A DNA stretch of 64,000 bases from Thalassotalea ponticola. GTDB lineage: Bacteria > Pseudomonadota > Gammaproteobacteria > Enterobacterales > Alteromonadaceae. Shown piece after piece: positions 29,190 through 36,996 of the stretch. How positions within the stretch are numbered: position 1 is the first letter of the stretch; each line of letters starts with the position of its first letter. A program made the translations under genes and the position numbers. Below the pieces are notes generated by a model that was not told where the DNA came from, did not search any database, and saw only the letters and a list, made by a program, of their open reading frames with translations. The stretch lies in NCBI RefSeq assembly GCF_041379045.1, contig NZ_CP166871.1, forward strand, positions 2,356,001-2,420,000. Reading direction: 5' to 3'.

Positions 29190-30485
29190 TTACTTGCTTG
29201 AGTAACGGCTACGCTTTTTCGGCTTGGTTGCTTTTTTACTGGTTTTAGCCGGTGTTTTTTTCGATACAGCTCTATTTTTTAGTTGCTGAGCTTGGTAACG
29301 ATTTTTACCCGTTTTTGCGTTATCTGCTGGTGCACTTGCCTCATTGGCGGTAGCATCAAATTGATAACCGGGTAACTGAACCTTGGTAATCTTTTGACCT
29401 ATGGTCTTCTCTATGTTGGCTAAAAACTTGTTATCTTTTGGCGATAATAACGAGATTGCTGTGCCCGTTTTACCTGCGCGCCCCGTTCGACCAATGCGAT
29501 GCACATAATCCTCAGGCAAAAATGGCAAGTGATAATTGACCACAAATTGAAGATCGGGAATATCAATACCGCGAGCGGCAACATCGGTAGCAACCATGAC
29601 TCGGGCTCGACCTTCAACAAAGTCTTGCAACGCTTTATTGCGCGCCCCTTGCGATTTTTCACCGTGACAAAGCACGGTTTTAATACCGTCTAGTTTAAGC
29701 TCTTTCGCAATTTGATTGGCACTGTCACGGGTTCCAGCAAACACCATTACCTGTTGCCAATTATTGACCCCAATAAGCTCGGCTAGCATCTCACTTTTGC
29801 GCTGCTCTTGCACCGGATAAACAAAGTGGCGTATTTTGGTGTTGGTGGCATTTTGCTTGGCTGTTTCAATCACTCTCGGATTGTGCAGAATCTGCTTGGT
29901 CAGCGTTTTTACTTTGTTTGAAAACGTCGCTGAAAACAAGCAAGTTTGGTACTGATGTTTGAGCGTCGCCAACAGCGTTTGAATATCGGTTAAAAACCCC
30001 ATGTCCAACATCCGATCAGCCTCATCCAAAACGAGGTGCTTCACTTGTGACAAATTAACGTGACGAAGTTGTACGTGTTCCAATAAACGCCCAGGTGTGG
30101 CAACCAGTATATCGGCGCCTTCTTTGAGTTTTTTTTCTTGCTTAGCCATACCGGCACCACCGTATACAACGACGGTTTTCAAATGCGTATGACGGCAGTA
30201 ATTCGTGATGTTTTCGGCCACTTGTTGTGCCAACTCGCGAGTTGGTGTAAGAATCAGCGCCTTAACCACTGGTACGCTTGAGGCTTTGGCCGTTAACAGG
30301 TGTTCAATAATTGGCAATGAAAACGCCGCTGTTTTACCCGTCCCCGTTTCTGCACTAACCAGCACATCTTGACCACTGCGAACCGCAGGAATAGCGCGTT
30401 GCTGTACTTTGGTCATGTTTTTGTAGCCGCACTCTTTTACGGCAGCTAACAGGGGCTCTGGTAAACCTATGGTGTCAAAACTCAT
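29190..30485 (-). CDS. DEAD-box ATP-dependent RNA helicase, RhlE-like
   Basis: A 431-residue SF2 helicase. In order: Q motif (TKVQQRAIPA, 25-34), Walker A AETGTGKT (45-52), PTRELAQQ, TPGRL, DEAD, SAT and HRIGRTGRAG. The C-terminal tail of about 60 residues is rich in Lys/Arg/Ala (KKTPAKTSKKATKPKKRSR), typical of RNA-binding extensions. It unwinds RNA in ribosome assembly or mRNA turnover. The ribosome site is AGGA before the ATG. Confidence 0.92.
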   Translation of the reverse strand: MSFDTIGLPEPLLAAVKECGYKNMTKVQQRAIPAVRSGQDVLVSAETGTGKTAAFSLPIIEHLLTAKASSVPVVKALILTPTRELAQQVAENITNYCRHTHLKTVVVYGGAGMAKQEKKLKEGADILVATPGRLLEHVQLRHVNLSQVKHLVLDEADRMLDMGFLTDIQTLLATLKHQYQTCLFSATFSNKVKTLTKQILHNPRVIETAKQNATNTKIRHFVYPVQEQRKSEMLAELIGVNNWQQVMVFAGTRDSANQIAKELKLDGIKTVLCHGEKSQGARNKALQDFVEGRARVMVATDVAARGIDIPDLQFVVNYHLPFLPEDYVHRIGRTGRAGKTGTAISLLSPKDNKFLANIEKTIGQKITKVQLPGYQFDATANEASAPADNAKTGKNRYQAQQLKNRAVSKKTPAKTSKKATKPKKRSRYSSK

Positions 30486-30581
30486 TGCATTCCTAATTTG
30501 TTGTCAAAAATCGGCGCAAGCATAGCAAAGTCAGCGACGATAATAAAATAGTTAACACGTTAATACTGATCACGTTAGCCG

Positions 30582-32024
30582 CTAGTTGCGGTCAGTGCTG
30601 GCTTGTGTGTTGTGCAACGGATTATCTCGTTGCCAAATACCCGGCGTTAAATTCATTTGTTGCTCTTGCTCCGGTGACGCAACAAAGTGAGGTATCTCGC
30701 CGCGATCAATATGTTCATTATAGTCTTTTGCCAAGGTTACTAGGGTTTTGGTCATTAACACTATTGCACTGACGTTGATTATCGTCATTAAGGCCACGGC
30801 TAAATCGGCAAGCCCTAACACTTCACCTAACGTTGCAATCGAGCCATAGAAAATCATGCTTAAAAAGATCAACAAAAACGCTATTCGCCCCCATTTATTA
30901 TTCATTTTTAAAAACGGTAAGGCATTTTCAGCATAAGCGTAGTTGGCAACGATTGAGGTGAAACCAAAGAAAAATATCGCCAATGCGATAAAATCGCTGC
31001 CCCAGAAACCAACTTGATTTTCTAACGCTTGTTGTGTCAGTTGAATACCAAAGGTTTGACCGAGTTCAATGCCACTGAGTAAAATAATCATCGCCGTACA
31101 CGTACACAATACGATGGTATCAAAAAACACCCCCGACATTTGCACGTAACCTTGGGAAACAGGGTGTGGAGGGTTTGGCGAGGCTGCCGCGGCGGCGTGC
31201 GGCACCGAGCCTAAACCAGCTTCGTTAGAGTACAGACCGCGACGGATGCCTTGCATCATTGCCATACCTAACATACCCGCTCCAGCTTCTTGTAAGCCCA
31301 ACGCAGAAAAAACAATGTCTTTTAATACCCCTGGAATTTGCTCTAAATTGGTTAAAATTACCCATAGCGCCACTAAAAAATACGCAACGCCCATAAACGG
31401 CACCACCATTTCAGAAAAGCTGGCAATTTTTTTCATTCCCCCCATCACAATGATACCGGCCAGGGTGGTAAGTACTACCCCAGTAATAATTGGCTCAATG
31501 CCATAGGAGTAATTGAACGCTTCAGCTATGGTGTATGCTTGTGGTGTTGAAAAAACAATGCCGTAGCCAATAAACAGACAAATCGAAAAAACCAATGCCA
31601 TGGCTGGGCTTTTTAACCCTTTCAACATGTAATAAGCCGGACCACCGCGATAGTTACCTTGTTGGTTCTGTTCTTTATAAAGTTGCGCTAAGGTACTTTC
31701 GGCAAATGCTGTTGCCATCCCCAACAGGGCTATTAACCACATCCAAAAAATGGCACCAGGCCCACCAATAGATATCGCAACCGCTACCCCCATCAGATTA
31801 CCCGTACCGACACGCGCTGCTAACGAGGTACACAGAGCTTGAAATGATGAAATACCGTGACCGTCAGTAACGCGGCTGTTTTTCATCACTTTAAACATAT
31901 GCGCAAAGTGAAAAAACTGAATGGCTTTCAACTTAAAGGTAAACCAAACACCGGCAATAAGTAGTAGCGGTACCAGTAACTGGCCAAGTAAGCCATTTAA
32001 TAAATGAAGAAGTTCAGTTAACAA
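30582..32024 (-). CDS. Alanine/glycine:cation symporter (AGCS family)
   Basis: A 480-residue inner-membrane transporter with about eleven TM helices and AGCS signatures such as the ARVGTGNLMGVAVAI segment and RRGLYSNEAGLGSVPHAAA. It imports D/L-alanine or glycine with Na+ (or H+). The start is TTG at 32024, preceded by AAGGG at good spacing; no in-frame ATG is near. The promoter region contains a small palindrome TGCTAA-TTG-TTAGCA (32054-32068). I looked for a glycine riboswitch upstream and did not see one. Confidence 0.92.
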   Translation of the reverse strand: MLTELLHLLNGLLGQLLVPLLLIAGVWFTFKLKAIQFFHFAHMFKVMKNSRVTDGHGISSFQALCTSLAARVGTGNLMGVAVAISIGGPGAIFWMWLIALLGMATAFAESTLAQLYKEQNQQGNYRGGPAYYMLKGLKSPAMALVFSICLFIGYGIVFSTPQAYTIAEAFNYSYGIEPIITGVVLTTLAGIIVMGGMKKIASFSEMVVPFMGVAYFLVALWVILTNLEQIPGVLKDIVFSALGLQEAGAGMLGMAMMQGIRRGLYSNEAGLGSVPHAAAAASPNPPHPVSQGYVQMSGVFFDTIVLCTCTAMIILLSGIELGQTFGIQLTQQALENQVGFWGSDFIALAIFFFGFTSIVANYAYAENALPFLKMNNKWGRIAFLLIFLSMIFYGSIATLGEVLGLADLAVALMTIINVSAIVLMTKTLVTLAKDYNEHIDRGEIPHFVASPEQEQQMNLTPGIWQRDNPLHNTQASTDRN

Positions 32025-32449
32025 AACAAGCCCTTAATTACACACAAATATGATGCTAATTGTTAGCACGCGTTTAGTCACTATAACTGCTATGACGCAA
32101 CAGTAAAAGATTAACTATTACACCTTGTACCTAGCAGTTAATAATAGTGAGGGATACGGCAAAATGATATTTTATTGAATTGTTTTTGTGCGTGCACTGT
32201 TTTGTTGGGTATTTTTTATCAATTAGCACTATTTTCTTGCAACATTGGTCCTTAATTAATCGCTTGTGTAACCATTCTGGTTCCGCCGTTATCTACTATC
32301 GCCTCGCTCCCTCAGTGACGTACATTTTGGCTGTAAAAAGCAACGCGTAAATTGCTATTTTTTTATCGCCATGGCATATCCAAAAACCCAGCTGTAACGC
32401 TATAATACGCCCCCTGTTTACTGACTGTTTTATTCTCTTGTTAAAAACA
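32025..32449. promoter_or_regulatory. Divergent promoter region between the AGCS transporter and the ion channel
   Basis: A 425-base A/T-rich stretch without supported genes. The only clear symmetric element is the palindrome TGCTAA-TTG-TTAGCA (32054-32068), 30 bases upstream of the transporter start, a possible operator. Confidence 0.5.
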
Positions 32450-33298
32450 ATGTTCGATTCATTACAAAAAAAGCTATTTGCGTTAAAAGAAAATAAAGTG
32501 TTTGAGATGGCGGTGGTTGCCGTAATCATCATTTCAGCGTTAGAAATCGGTGCTAAAACATTTGAGCTGCCGGAAGGCGCGATCTCGATGACTCAGCTGC
32601 TCGACATTTTTATAACCGTTTTTTTCTTGTTTGAAATTACCATTCGCTTTTTAGCCGATGATAATAAAAAGGCATTTTTCAAAAATGGTTGGAATATATT
32701 CGACACGGTAGTGGTCGTTATAAGTCTTATTCCGATTAATGACGCTGAAATGGCCTTACTTGCGCGTTTGGTGAGAGTGTTTAGAGTACTGCGCATGGTA
32801 TCTGTCGTACCGGAACTTCGGGTACTGATCAATTCCTTACTCAAGGCCTTGCCACAATTGGGTTATGTGTTGTTATTAATGTTTATCATTTTTTACATCT
32901 ACGCGGCTATCGGCAGCTTTGTCTTTAAAGATATCAACCCGACCTTGTGGGGAGATATTGCTATATCAATGCTAACCCTGTTTCGAATTATGACCTTTGA
33001 AGATTGGACTGATATTCAATATGAAACAATGGAGTTTTATCCGTTAAGTTGGATTTACTACTTAAGTTTTATCTTTTTTACGGCCTTTGCTTTTTTAAAT
33101 ATGGTTATAGGCATTGTCGTGAATGTGATGGAAGAGGAGCACGCCAAGGCCAACAAAGAAAAGGCACAACAACAAGGCGAGCCAAGCATTGCCGATTTAC
33201 ACGCCGAAATACACGAGCTAAAAGCCCTGTTAACATTGCACATGAATACTAACACTGGCAACAATGTCGCAACCGAGAAAGTGACAAAGTCGGCTTAA
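32450..33298 (+). CDS. Six-TM voltage-gated ion channel (BacNav/CatSper-like)
   Basis: A 282-residue single-domain ion channel that would act as a tetramer in the inner membrane. S1 is about 18-36, S2 50-68, S3 80-95, S4 103-125 with gating arginines R106, R109, R112 and R115 every third residue, S5 138-160, the pore filter TFEDWTD (182-188), S6 201-227 and a C-terminal coiled coil (about 247-265). Relative to NavAb (TLESWSM) the filter has extra acids at D185 and D188, matching the positions mutated to make the Ca2+-selective CavAb. A TTG four codons earlier is an alternative start. Confidence 0.85.
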   Translation: MFDSLQKKLFALKENKVFEMAVVAVIIISALEIGAKTFELPEGAISMTQLLDIFITVFFLFEITIRFLADDNKKAFFKNGWNIFDTVVVVISLIPINDAEMALLARLVRVFRVLRMVSVVPELRVLINSLLKALPQLGYVLLLMFIIFYIYAAIGSFVFKDINPTLWGDIAISMLTLFRIMTFEDWTDIQYETMEFYPLSWIYYLSFIFFTAFAFLNMVIGIVVNVMEEEHAKANKEKAQQQGEPSIADLHAEIHELKALLTLHMNTNTGNNVATEKVTKSA

Positions 33299-33312
33299 GC
33301 CTGTGTTGCGCG

Positions 33313-33349
33313 GTCGGTATTGCGTATATGTTTTGCGCGCAATGCCGAC
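33313..33349 (+). terminator. Hairpin downstream of the ion channel gene
   Basis: Arms GTCGGTATTGCG (33313-33324) and CGCAATGCCGAC (33338-33349) pair over 12 positions with one G-U wobble. It is 15 bases after the stop codon but lacks a T-run, so termination is possible but not proven. Confidence 0.5.
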
Positions 33350-33536
33350 TGTTCACAACACAATAACCAATTAGCCTCGCTGTACAACCCCGTTGCGCTG
33401 GTGGTGCTAGGGTGTCCTATGGCAGAACGGTAGTGGACTAAGCCATTTAGCACTAATTTTAGAGGTGATATAAGTTCCCAAGGGACATAAACCACTGACG
33501 ACGGCTTTGCTCTTTGAGTCACTTGCCCAAAAATAG

Positions 33537-33669
33537 CGTCATCCCTGTGTCATTATTCCATCATGTTTTTCGACTGCAAGGATGCAGGAGCTAGAGCAAC
33601 GCATGGAACAGTTACCGAGGATGGGATTTTTGCCAGTTTTAAGGTGCCTTGTACGGCTGTTTTGTGCCA
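33537..33669 (+). repeat. Dispersed hairpin repeat, copy a (degenerate)
   Basis: Begins GCGTCATCCC and ends with CGGCTGTTTTGTGCCA, the same borders as copies b and c, but has about 60 extra bases in the middle and a poor hairpin, so it looks like a decayed or expanded copy. Confidence 0.55.
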
Positions 33670-33702
33670 TTCAGAGTAGCTCACATAATTAGAAACAATT
33701 CA

Positions 33703-33774
33703 GCGTCATCCCATCATGTTTTTGGATGGGATCTCCTTCAGTTTCAATGTGTCTTGACCGGCCGTTTTGTGCCA
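33703..33774 (+). repeat. Dispersed hairpin repeat, copy b
   Basis: GCGTC is followed by a perfect 8-bp stem ATCCCATC (33708-33715) and GATGGGAT (33725-33732), then CTCC, a variable stretch and CGGCCGTTTTGTGCCA. Stem sequence differs from copy c while pairing is kept. Confidence 0.7.
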
Positions 33775-33798
33775 TAAGCCGAAGCTAGAAAAAGAGCA

Positions 33799-33868
33799 CC
33801 GTCATCCCGTGCTACGACACGGGATCTCCGCATGTTTTGATGTGGCTATGAGGGGCTGCTTTGTGCCA
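33799..33868 (+). repeat. Dispersed hairpin repeat, copy c
   Basis: CCGTC is followed by a perfect 8-bp stem ATCCCGTG (33804-33811) and CACGGGAT (33818-33825), then CTCC, a variable stretch and TGCTTTGTGCCA. Overall length is close to copy b. Confidence 0.7.
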
Positions 33869-33921
33869 ATTACCGCCATAAACTATTACTTCAATAAATT
33901 AAAATCGAAATTGAGTTCTAT

Positions 33922-34440
33922 TTAAAGTTTATCGATATTTGGAGCCCAACACCATATATCATCCTCTAGGGTTATAGATGAAAAGGTATAAGGCCAGTTT
34001 AAATTTGGAACTAACAAACTCGTTATTAAAATTTGCTCGCCTGTTTTTAATATAAGCACCGCATAACTATATGCTTGCCAAGGAAAACACTGTGGTGAGT
34101 TGTTCTTTTGGGCAGTATTTAAAACTATCCGTACATTATTTATATCCGAATGTTTAATTATCCGCTCTGAATTTCTAGATTTATATCGTATTTCTTTATT
34201 CTTTTTATCGAAAGAAACCTCTTTCCCGCGACTTAGTAGTGTGTATCTGATATGGATAATTGAATGGGGAATAAAGACGACAAAAAAAATTATTAACGCT
34301 GCATTGACACCAAATCCAAAGCTCTGTTCGCCGAACTCTGATACAAAAAGATAGGGGGTACAAAGTGCAATACCTAAAATGATAAAGATAGGCCAAGCTT
34401 GTATGAAGTGACTTTTAATGCTTAGGCTGAATTTTTTCAT
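33922..34440 (-). CDS. Small membrane protein of unknown function
   Basis: A 172-residue protein not assigned to a family. Two TM helices (about 14-33 and 43-65) are followed by a basic loop and a beta-rich C-terminal domain (about 75-160; EVSFDKKNKEIRYKSRNSERI), a layout like proteins with a PH-like YcxB-type domain, though this is only a resemblance. Base composition is A/T-rich compared with neighbouring housekeeping genes, and repeats lie on both sides, suggesting an accessory gene. The ribosome site is weak. Confidence 0.6.
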   Translation of the reverse strand: MKKFSLSIKSHFIQAWPIFIILGIALCTPYLFVSEFGEQSFGFGVNAALIIFFVVFIPHSIIHIRYTLLSRGKEVSFDKKNKEIRYKSRNSERIIKHSDINNVRIVLNTAQKNNSPQCFPWQAYSYAVLILKTGEQILITSLLVPNLNWPYTFSSITLEDDIWCWAPNIDKL

Positions 34441-34467
34441 TTTAATTTATTATCGTTCTCGTCTAAC

Positions 34468-34521
34468 GGCTGTAAATCGCTCACAGCAGCCCCTCACGAC
34501 TATCAATTATCCAATAACTTA
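34468..34521 (+). repeat. Direct repeat flanking the TonB-like gene, left copy
   Basis: GGCTGTA-(AA)-TCGCTCACAG starts this copy and CAATAACTTA ends it, 44 bases apart start to start. The copy at 35204-35257 has the same blocks at the same spacing (17 of 19 identical in the first block, 10 of 10 in the second). Confidence 0.65.
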
Positions 34522-34638
34522 TGTTATTTCTGACTGCGTCACAAATATGCCAGCAATAGACCGTGAGCTTTGGCTAATATAACAGCACTTGAAGTGCTAG
34601 CTCATAAATTCATGTCTAAGATGTCGGTAGCAAATTCA

Positions 34639-35067
34639 TTATTCTGCTCTGACTCGAATTCTCTCAACGTTGGCGTATTGCGTTACCACCGGCTTTTCTG
34701 ATAATGCAAATTCAATAACTACATACTGGTTGCGATGTTTTTGCGCTGACTTGGTGTAAACCCACTTCTGGATCCCAAGTATGGTTGTGGCATCAAAAAG
34801 GCCATCGAGATCTGAAGCAACAACTTGAATATCTGACACATTTCCATCTTTTTCTATACTGAAATTAACCAATACACTGCCTTCTAAGCCGTTTTTGATA
34901 GCGTACTTAGGATACACAGGCAATGCCCTTTTCACGACCGACACATCAGTAACATCGCCGCCAAAGGTGTTAAATGACAATAAACTGAGCATAAGTACAA
35001 TTCCAACAGGAACTGCTCGCAAGGCATGAGTGAGCGCATTCAAAAAGTTAATAGGTGGTCTTATCAT
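34639..35067 (-). CDS. Lone TonB C-terminal-domain protein
   Basis: A 142-residue exported or membrane-anchored protein: an N-terminal hydrophobic segment (about 17-36) then a TonB-type C-terminal domain (about 45-130) with YPKYAIKNGLEGSVLVNFSI, the YPxxAxxxGxxGxVxVxF hallmark. The proline-rich periplasm-spanning linker and the SxxxH TM motif of energy-transducing TonB are missing, and no exbB/exbD is adjacent. It may be a soluble or signalling member rather than a true energiser. The ATG has AGGAAAA upstream. Confidence 0.78.
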   Translation of the reverse strand: MIRPPINFLNALTHALRAVPVGIVLMLSLLSFNTFGGDVTDVSVVKRALPVYPKYAIKNGLEGSVLVNFSIEKDGNVSDIQVVASDLDGLFDATTILGIQKWVYTKSAQKHRNQYVVIEFALSEKPVVTQYANVERIRVRAE

Positions 35068-35502
35068 AGTGTTTTCCTTTTTTGTTTTTATAGGTGGTGA
35101 TTCAATACCTGCGGCACTTTAGTTAACAAAGGATAGCAATATTCGTTCTGCTGCCAAATGAAGGTATCTGTACTGAAATAGTCATTTTTCAAACATTATA
35201 AAAGGCTGTAGGTCGCTCACAGAAAACGTTAAAGACTACATCTTATTCAATAACTTACGCCACATTACAAACAAACGCAAACGAATCAGAATCGGGCGTT
35301 TAACATACATATTTGGCTAAAATCGTATTTGAGTAACAAGTTTCAGTTGTCTTAACTCTAAGCGACAGGCCATATCGATTTTAAACGTAGCAAAACCTTT
35401 CCCTCTAGTTAAACTCATGCATGAGTCAAACATACTCATTATGGTCTATTAATTGCAAGAATAGCTTTAAATAAGTAAAAACAGCCACGAAATAGGACCA
35501 TT
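35068..35502. other. Divergent gap with direct repeat
   Basis: About 435 A/T-rich bases between the TonB-like gene and the CPBP protease gene. It includes the right copy of the direct repeat (35204-35257). No supported gene or clear promoter consensus was found. Confidence 0.5.
35204..35257 (+). repeat. Direct repeat flanking the TonB-like gene, right copy
   Basis: Begins GGCTGTA-(GG)-TCGCTCACAG and ends CAATAACTTA with the same internal spacing as the left copy; the pieces GACTA and TTAT in between also align without gaps. Distance between copies is 736 bases. Confidence 0.65.
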
Positions 35503-36270
35503 ATGCAAAAAATTAAAACAAATCAGATTCTAATATTTACCCTCAGTGTTTTACTTCTAAGCAGTGCTATATCTTACCTTGCTTACAATGCTGACAACTT
35601 AAATATTAGCTTTCTAGCGGTATTCACTCCGAGTTTGGTCGCACTTATACTAACCGTGGTGAATAATGGTAAAAATGGGGCTAAATCACTATTCATTAGT
35701 CAATTAACTAAGCGCTTTGACTTCAAGTGGCTGTTTTTTGCAATGTTGCTCTTTCCGTTTCTAGGAGGCTTAGCAATTATTATCCATAACCTTTTCGGTG
35801 GACCTGAGTTATCCTTGCGCACAACACAATTGTTCCCCCAACTCATCGTTATCTTGTTAATTTCACTAGGAGAAGAATTTGGTTGGCGTGGCTTCTTGCA
35901 GCCAAAATTGCAAAAACACGTTTCAGTGCTAACCGCCAGCTTAATCGTCGGAAGTGTATGGGCTATTTGGCATTACCCCGCCGCGTTAATTGGTACGGGA
36001 GTACCTCAAGACATGTCTTTTTTTACGTTCGCCATTTGGGTCTTGCTTGCAAGCATCGTTATTGGCTGGTTGTACAATAAAACAGGTAGCGTGTTAATCG
36101 CTATTATCATGCATAGCATGGCAAATATAACGTTTAATTATTTGCCTCTATTACCTGAATTTACTAATCAAATAACCACTTTTTATATATTTATGATTTG
36201 CGTCGCCGTACTGACAGTTCCATTTTTACCAGCCATTAACCGAAAATCAGTAGATGTGTTTTCTAAATAA
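35503..36270 (+). CDS. CPBP-family intramembrane glutamic endopeptidase
   Basis: A 255-residue membrane protein with about seven TM helices. It has the ABI/CPBP motifs: EEFGWRG (124-130, catalytic Glu pair), H157 in WHYPAAL and HxxxN (H204, N208). Members include CAAX prenyl proteases and bacteriocin self-immunity proteins; no bacteriocin gene is visible nearby, so the substrate is unknown. The ATG follows AGGACC. The A/T-rich composition fits the accessory patch. Confidence 0.88.
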   Translation: MQKIKTNQILIFTLSVLLLSSAISYLAYNADNLNISFLAVFTPSLVALILTVVNNGKNGAKSLFISQLTKRFDFKWLFFAMLLFPFLGGLAIIIHNLFGGPELSLRTTQLFPQLIVILLISLGEEFGWRGFLQPKLQKHVSVLTASLIVGSVWAIWHYPAALIGTGVPQDMSFFTFAIWVLLASIVIGWLYNKTGSVLIAIIMHSMANITFNYLPLLPEFTNQITTFYIFMICVAVLTVPFLPAINRKSVDVFSK

Positions 36271-36385
36271 TAATTGCCCAAAAACAAGCTAGAAGTTAGA
36301 TCCAGTGCTTAGAGCTGTAACTCCTTGGTTAAAGCCTTAAGCACGGTTTGTTAAAATCACAGTTAACATCCGCAAAGCCATTTGA

Positions 36386-36796
36386 TTACAGCGTTTTGCT
36401 TAGATAATAACGCTTACCTGCTAACGGGTAGTCGTGCTGCGTACATTGCACTTGGTAACCGTTTTTTTGGTACAGTGGCTTGGCTTGAAAATCTAAGGTG
36501 TCAACAAATGCGAACTGGCACTGGCGTTGTTTGGCTTGCTCTTCGATAGCGACAAGCAATTGCTGACCAATGCCCTTACCGCGCAGACTATCAGCTACCC
36601 AAAGGCGCTCTATATGCAGCCAATGGCCAAATGTAACCCCTGATACGCCGGCTAAAATTTGCCCCTGCTGATCTCGATAGGTAAGTGCTAAGGGCTGTTT
36701 AGTAACCGTCCAATGCTGGTGATTAAATTCGACGATTTTTTTGCTCAAAAAAGATGCGACTTCAGCTTGTCGCGTCGTTTCAACGGTGATTTTCAT
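36386..36796 (-). CDS. GNAT-family N-acetyltransferase
   Basis: A 136-residue acetyltransferase with a single GNAT domain. The acetyl-CoA loop RGKGIGQQLL (about 76-85) follows the WVADSLRG strand, and FVDTLDFQAKPLYQKNGY near the C-terminus is the typical motif B region. The acceptor (small molecule or protein) cannot be told. It is monocistronic or read with zntB, whose stop is 200 bases upstream. Confidence 0.85.
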   Translation of the reverse strand: MKITVETTRQAEVASFLSKKIVEFNHQHWTVTKQPLALTYRDQQGQILAGVSGVTFGHWLHIERLWVADSLRGKGIGQQLLVAIEEQAKQRQCQFAFVDTLDFQAKPLYQKNGYQVQCTQHDYPLAGKRYYLSKTL

Positions 36797-36996
36797 TACT
36801 TACTCTTCAAAAACACAGGCACTCTTTGATACCGACAACATGCCCCAATACATTGGCTTTAACTTTTGCGTTAATGGCCGTCTTCGTTCACACAGGGACA
36901 GGCCTCGGTATCTAACGCACTCTAGCCGATTTTTGCATGCGTTCGCAATAGCGATAACAATTGTCGTCGCTGTTGCGATACACGAGGTGCTGCGTG

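Larger units (their letters stand above)
33299..33921. repeat. Gene-free repeat-rich region
   Basis: About 620 bases without a convincing gene. It starts with a 12-bp hairpin (33313-33349) and then carries three degenerate copies of a hairpin element (33537-33669, 33703-33774, 33799-33868). A 75-codon minus-strand frame at 33295-33522 shows no recognisable motif and is not called. Confidence 0.7.

Noticed and set aside
32025..32437. Glycine riboswitch upstream of the alanine/glycine symporter
   Set aside because: I looked for the conserved glycine-aptamer core on the minus strand and did not find it.
33295..33522. 75-codon minus-strand frame beyond the ion channel gene
   Set aside because: No recognisable domain, no good ribosome site, and it overlaps the channel stop and a hairpin; the surrounding DNA is repeat-rich.
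34461..34521. Possible integron attC site, because GTCTAAC fits the RYYYAAC core and direct repeats bracket a small gene
   Set aside because: No matching GTTRRRY partner closes the site, the second repeat copy lacks the core, and no integrase is visible.
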